Part shown: positions 62,019 through 64,000 of the stretch, piece after piece
Layout: every line of letters starts with the position of its first letter
Position numbering within the stretch: the stretch's first letter is position 1
From: Bacteroidetes bacterium GWE2_42_24
Lineage (GTDB): Bacteria; Bacteroidota; Bacteroidia; Bacteroidales; TTA-H9
Reading direction: 5' to 3'
Assembly (NCBI GenBank): GCA_001768515.1
Contig: MEOA01000021.1
Coordinates: 62,001 to 126,000 of the forward strand
DNA length: 64,000 bases
Notes under the pieces: model-generated
What the model was told of the DNA's origin: nothing
What the model saw: only the letters and a program-made list of their open reading frames with translations
Databases searched by the model: none
Position numbers and translations under genes: made by a program

Positions 62019-62846
62019 ATGTATGTAAAAGCAAATGTTCTCCGCCCCGCGAAAACTGCCCCAGGGTCAGGTGGCGACAAGAAAGACACCCTTATTCTTT
62101 TTGACTTCGACGATTTGGCCGATGAAGGCTATCACCGGTCGGGCAATGGTGTCATTACTGACCAACTGGTTTTCAAACCAGGCAAGTACATGGTCAAGGT
62201 TTATGGCACCGTCAGTAAAATGAAAGGCAGCTACGAAACCGAAGGCGACGAAGATGCCGAAGGTTTCATGCACGGTTTTGAATTTGAGCACCCGGGCGAT
62301 GCAATCGCTATCATGGAGTTCGTTCAAAACTGGACAGGAAAAAACGTTGGAGCTATCACTCAGAAATGCTCCGAGAACTATATGAAGCAATACGGCACAC
62401 CTTGCTCACCGCTTAAATTGAAAAGCAGTGGTCAGGATGACAAGGATGCGAACGTGCAAAAACTGGTATTTAAAAACACTGTGAAGGCACCTTTCGTTCC
62501 TGGCAAGTACGAAGGCACACTCACGCTCGAAAGCGTGTTGTTTACTGTAGCCGCTGATTCTGACTCGATTAATCTGGTAGCTGGTAGTGGGCAATATCAA
62601 TTAACATCGGGGGTCGGTTCTGTAGCTCTCTTGGCCGACTTGGAAAATGCTTCTGACGGTTTAATTTTTACCCTTTTAGGCAGTGGTGGAACATATCCTT
62701 CTAAGATTGAAAGTCCGGCTGGTGATGGTTCATTTTTGCTTCAAAATGGAGTAACATGGATCGCTGATGCTGGTAGTCAGATCACCTTCAGAGTTATGCA
62801 AACAGGTGTTTTATCTTATAAAGCTATTGAGATCAGTCGTTCTTAA
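62019..62846 (+). CDS. Probable phage virion protein
   Basis: 275 residues. The N-terminal half contains FDFDDLADEGYHRSGNGVIT and MKGSYETEGDEDAEGFMHGF; the C-terminal ~95 residues are a Gly/Ser-rich beta domain (VAGSGQYQLTSGVGSVALLA) like a decoration or fibre-type domain. Position between capsid and later genes suggests a head-decoration or tail protein. No family recognised. A terminator follows 40 bases after the stop. Confidence 0.7.
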   Translation: MYVKANVLRPAKTAPGSGGDKKDTLILFDFDDLADEGYHRSGNGVITDQLVFKPGKYMVKVYGTVSKMKGSYETEGDEDAEGFMHGFEFEHPGDAIAIMEFVQNWTGKNVGAITQKCSENYMKQYGTPCSPLKLKSSGQDDKDANVQKLVFKNTVKAPFVPGKYEGTLTLESVLFTVAADSDSINLVAGSGQYQLTSGVGSVALLADLENASDGLIFTLLGSGGTYPSKIESPAGDGSFLLQNGVTWIADAGSQITFRVMQTGVLSYKAIEISRS

Positions 62847-62888
62847 CTTACGATATTCTTTAGTTTGATTTTGATTTGTGTGCTTTCT

Positions 62889-62931
62889 AAAAGCCCGTAA
62901 CCCGAATGGGTGCGGGCTTTTGTCCTTTTTT
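62889..62931 (+). terminator. Intrinsic terminator
   Basis: AAAAGCCCGTAACCC pairs with GGGTGCGGGCTTTT around GAAT, followed by TGTCCTTTTTT. Clear T-run on the + strand. Confidence 0.9.
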
Positions 62932-62977
62932 CCGCATGGGTGCAATTGCACCTTTGCTTTATCAAATTCATTATTCC

Positions 62978-63745
62978 ATGACATCAATAAAAGAACAGAT
63001 CATTGCGTGGGTAACCCACGACCGTTCCTTTGAAGCCGGCGCAGAAATTTTTCGTGTTAACAGCAAACACCAGGGTCTCATTCGCAAATTCGCCATGCAA
63101 GGCGACACAAAAGAAAATTGCGAAATGCTCCATTACCATCTATCTAAGCTGGCTGGCGTTGATGAGGCTTCCTGGCGCCGACTGCTTCGCAACCCGGTTG
63201 TTCCGGTTGATACTACTGATTACACCAATACACAGGTACGCTTTGAGTTGCTGGCAGCAGTTCCTGAAGATGTTCGCAAGGTTTTCCGTCTCAGGGATGA
63301 GTTCCCCTTCCTCAACGCCAGAGAGTGCCCCAATGAGCTAAAGATCCTGGTTGCCGATCTGCTATCGACACACGATCGGTATGTCTCCGACCACCAAAAA
63401 CTGTTCTCTGCCACCACCCCTGAAGAGATCGCAACACTCAGTGCATCGGTCGTTGAGAATTATCTCGAGAACCGTCAAATATGGGATGAGCTCAATCACT
63501 ACAAAACCGAAGGTAAACCTCTCGGTGAACACCCCGTATGGCAACGTGCCGCCCGACTCAAAGAGCTTCAACAGATGAGCAATACTGATCTGGTAAAACT
63601 CAACAAGAACATACCGACTAATATCTCACGCATAACTAAAAAGCTTGAAGAGGATCCCCAGAATAAGGAAACAACCAACCGTCAACTGGCGCTGGAAAAC
63701 TATAAATGGGAACTCGAAGAGGTTAAGAAACTGCTAAAACTTTAG
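62978..63745 (+). CDS. Phage protein, structural-block gene
   Basis: 255 residues from the ATG at 62978; the frame is open further upstream, into the terminator, which is not coding. Predicted helical throughout: QIIAWVTHDRSFEAGAEIFR, RKVFRLRDEFPFLNARECPN, and a C-terminal coiled coil (ALENYKWELEEVKKLLKL). Not recognised. The next gene begins 1 base after its stop. Confidence 0.65.
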   Translation: MTSIKEQIIAWVTHDRSFEAGAEIFRVNSKHQGLIRKFAMQGDTKENCEMLHYHLSKLAGVDEASWRRLLRNPVVPVDTTDYTNTQVRFELLAAVPEDVRKVFRLRDEFPFLNARECPNELKILVADLLSTHDRYVSDHQKLFSATTPEEIATLSASVVENYLENRQIWDELNHYKTEGKPLGEHPVWQRAARLKELQQMSNTDLVKLNKNIPTNISRITKKLEEDPQNKETTNRQLALENYKWELEEVKKLLKL

Positions 63746-63746
63746 T

Positions 63747-64000
63747 ATGGGTCTCTTCTCTATAGATGAACTCAAGCCTTGCATTACACCTGCCCCCGGG
63801 GAGCGTGATGCTATGTTGAGTATCAATTTCCTCACGCTGCACATGCAGAAGATCAATTCGCTGCGTGACTTATGTGGTAGGCTACCGGCATCAGATGAAC
63901 TCATGCTCCTATGGACACTCAAGCAGTTCAACGCCTTTACATTCATTCCTTTCATTGTAGAAAATGCGGGTATCATCCTCGAACTGGTTATCTCCACCTA
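63747..64000 (+). CDS. Phage protein, cut by the right edge
   Basis: The first 84 codons are visible (MGLFSIDELKPCITPAPGER start), mostly helical and hydrophobic-patterned (LLWTLKQFNAFTFIPFIVEN). Starts 1 base after the previous stop, so translational coupling is likely. Not recognised. Confidence 0.6.
   Translation, partial: MGLFSIDELKPCITPAPGERDAMLSINFLTLHMQKINSLRDLCGRLPASDELMLLWTLKQFNAFTFIPFIVENAGIILELVIST

Overview
The window is chromosomal DNA of a Bacteroidota bacterium, probably an environmental or gut member of the Bacteroidales/Marinilabiliales side. The evidence is two type IX secretion (T9SS) substrates (one with a gliding-motility-type C-terminus, one with a type A sorting tail), FloA/NfeD, DUF2807 and DUF4369 proteins, a YfhO protein, and promoters of the Bacteroidota form TTG-N19..21-TAnnTTTG. 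No rRNA, complete tRNA or CRISPR array was seen.

Layout. 1-4132: housekeeping genes, namely a left-truncated Rel (p)ppGpp synthetase, a clpS-nfeD-floA operon and a divergent Nudix hydrolase. 4240-28214: a segment bounded by two ~400-bp copies of one non-coding element in opposite orientation. Between the copies lie a thioredoxin-like protein, a coiled-coil membrane protein, a DUF218 protein, a small surface protein, two DUF2807 proteins, a two-gene histidine-kinase module and a 4306-residue secreted PKD/Ig-like giant. 28611-36260: YfhO, a second T9SS cargo, and a TPR sensor kinase with its LuxR-type response regulator. 36874-40967: AT-rich accessory DNA with a SIR2-TPR defence-type gene split by an in-frame amber codon and an unrecognised gene with two C-terminal membrane segments.

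From about 41.2 kb to the right edge is a prophage. Its left end carries a tRNA-Gly-like 3' tail next to a terminator, which may be an attachment site. Two leftward HTH repressor genes face a rightward early promoter with an operator-like palindrome. Then come small early genes, a LuxR-type regulator, a ParB-like protein, a VVA0879-family protein, a VapE/VirE-type helicase and an iteron-like cluster that may be a replication origin. The structural block (about 57.0-64.0 kb) has an S49 capsid protease, a probable major capsid protein with a scaffold-like N-terminus, and further virion-type proteins. Integrase, terminase, portal and tail genes are not in view and may lie to the right.

Between replication and structural modules (50.9-56.7 kb) is an AT-rich cargo region. 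It holds (i) a three-gene overlapping operon of a STAS+GHKL-ATPase protein, a DUF4325 STAS-like protein and a one-TM protein, which I regard as the best candidate for an undescribed (possibly anti-phage) system; (ii) a TIR-domain gene whose natural start is out of frame across an A8 tract; (iii) a lipoprotein; and (iv) a Panacea-type toxin-antitoxin pair. The TIR unit, the Panacea unit and the structural operon are each preceded by a copy of the same promoter/leader element, as if cargo cassettes were slotted in at a repeated promoter. The structural copy is followed by a 12-bp-stem three-way-junction RNA with a GNRA loop and a U-tract.
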